Shown here in pieces: positions 6,302-6,930 of a stretch of DNA of 6,930 nucleotides. The first letter of the stretch is position 1, and each line of letters opens with the position of its first letter. The stretch spans positions 1-6,930 of the forward strand of contig CAIVYV010000265.1 of assembly GCA_903910215.1 (NCBI GenBank), read 5' to 3'. A model generated the notes under the pieces. It was given only the letters and a program-made list of their open reading frames with translations, did not search any database and had not been told where the DNA came from. The DNA is from an uncultured Pseudomonadota bacterium (GTDB lineage: Bacteria > Pseudomonadota > Gammaproteobacteria > Steroidobacterales > Steroidobacteraceae). Made by a program: the position numbers and the translations under genes.

Positions 6302-6304
6302 ATC

Positions 6305-6930
6305 ATGCGTATTCGAACGGTAGTATTGGCGGCGCTCTCCGTCTCGGTGCTCGTTGGCGGTGTGTGGTATGCGAGTCTCGATCCGGAGACGCGCAGCTTG
6401 TTGAAGGCGTTGCCGACCAACGCTGACGTGTTGAGCTGGGAGCAAGACCAGCGTCATGCCGCATTTCGTGCGATGGATCGTTTGCCGCTGCTGGCCAAGG
6501 CGGCGGTTGTCACGCCATCGCCCTCTCCAATGCCATTGTCGGCGGGTGGTCCACTGGTGATTCCGGGCCTCGATCAATACCTTCAGGCGCAGGGAACCGC
6601 TGGGCTCGTCATCATTCAAGATGGCAAGGTTCGTCTAGAGCGCTACGGACAGGATTTCGACTCGAAAGGGCGTTGGACCAGCTTCTCCGTCGCCAAGTCG
6701 TTCACATCGACTTTGGTTGGTGCGGCGGTACAGGATGGGTCTATACGAAGCCTCGAAGATAAAGTCAGCGAGTACATCCCAGATCTGCGTGGCTCTGCCT
6801 ACGACGATGTCACCATCCGTCAGTTGCTGACGATGAGTTCGGGAATTCGTTGGAACGAAGACTACGAAGATCCGCAAGCCGATGTCGCAAAGTTCAACAA
6901 CGCAAAGCCCGATTCCGGTGTTGATGCCAC
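6305..6930 (+). CDS. Beta-lactamase-family (class C-like) serine hydrolase, N-terminal part (3' truncated by window edge)
   Basis: The frame is open from the ATG at 6305 to the window end, giving 208 residues without a stop. An N-terminal signal peptide or anchor is visible: MRIR, then a hydrophobic core at about residues 5-22. The mature part should lie in the periplasm or on the membrane. A Pro/Ser-rich linker (about 70-88) precedes the catalytic domain. The active-site S-x-x-K is S128-V-A-K131 in TSFSVAKSFTS. It is followed by family-typical LEDKVSEYIPDL (150-161), VTIRQLLTMSSGI (169-181) and the start of a WNEDYEDPQADVA segment. These features match the beta-lactamase/penicillin-binding-like hydrolases (PF00144), particularly those resembling 6-aminohexanoate-dimer hydrolase and EstB esterases. 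The Tyr-x-Asn and C-terminal KTG-like motifs would lie beyond the edge. The substrate is unknown, and true beta-lactamase activity is not implied. Confidence 0.9.
   Translation, partial: MRIRTVVLAALSVSVLVGGVWYASLDPETRSLLKALPTNADVLSWEQDQRHAAFRAMDRLPLLAKAAVVTPSPSPMPLSAGGPLVIPGLDQYLQAQGTAGLVIIQDGKVRLERYGQDFDSKGRWTSFSVAKSFTSTLVGAAVQDGSIRSLEDKVSEYIPDLRGSAYDDVTIRQLLTMSSGIRWNEDYEDPQADVAKFNNAKPDSGVDA

Noticed and set aside
6275..6877. Two reverse open frames opposite the serine hydrolase (6275-6619 and 6635-6877)
   Set aside because: The forward strand carries an intact SxxK serine hydrolase with a good ribosome binding site. These frames are its antisense shadows.

Overview
The window is a compact bacterial chromosomal segment, GC in the mid-50s by eye, with short intergenic gaps and several overlapping stop/start junctions. 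The protein families suggest a proteobacterium, probably a gammaproteobacterium: a Crp/Fnr-type regulator, a DCC-type thiol-disulfide oxidoreductase, the KynB/KynU pair, a YqaA-type membrane protein and a class-C beta-lactamase-like hydrolase. This placement is inferred from protein types, not from a marker gene. I see no tRNA, rRNA, CRISPR array, insertion sequence or phage gene.

Layout from left to right. (1) The 3' end of a Crp/Fnr-family regulator (+) enters from the left edge. (2) A DCC-family protein (-) converges on it. A 68 bp divergent gap separates it from a bile-acid:sodium-symporter-family transporter (+), and a likely promoter for the transporter lies in that gap. (3) Two nitrilase-superfamily genes (-) are coupled by an ATGA overlap. 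The upstream one has an intact Glu-Lys-Cys triad and no signal peptide. The downstream one has a twin-arginine signal and has lost all three catalytic residues. (4) Divergent from that pair, across 121 bp, is a kynB-kynU operon (+) with a TGATG overlap. It encodes kynurenine formamidase and kynureninase, which convert N-formylkynurenine to anthranilate plus formate and alanine. Tryptophan 2,3-dioxygenase (kynA) is not in the window. (5) A YqaA/DedA-like membrane protein (-) ends tail-to-tail with kynU, their stop codons overlapping by 4 bp. (6) A secreted or membrane-anchored beta-lactamase-family serine hydrolase (+) runs off the right edge. A short coding-like stretch of uncertain status sits just before it.

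The most interesting part is the centre. A cytoplasmic-type active nitrilase is translationally coupled to an exported pseudo-nitrilase, and both are divergent from a tryptophan-catabolic operon whose KynB carries two substitutions at expected metal-ligand positions. The functional link between the two halves is inference, not demonstrated.
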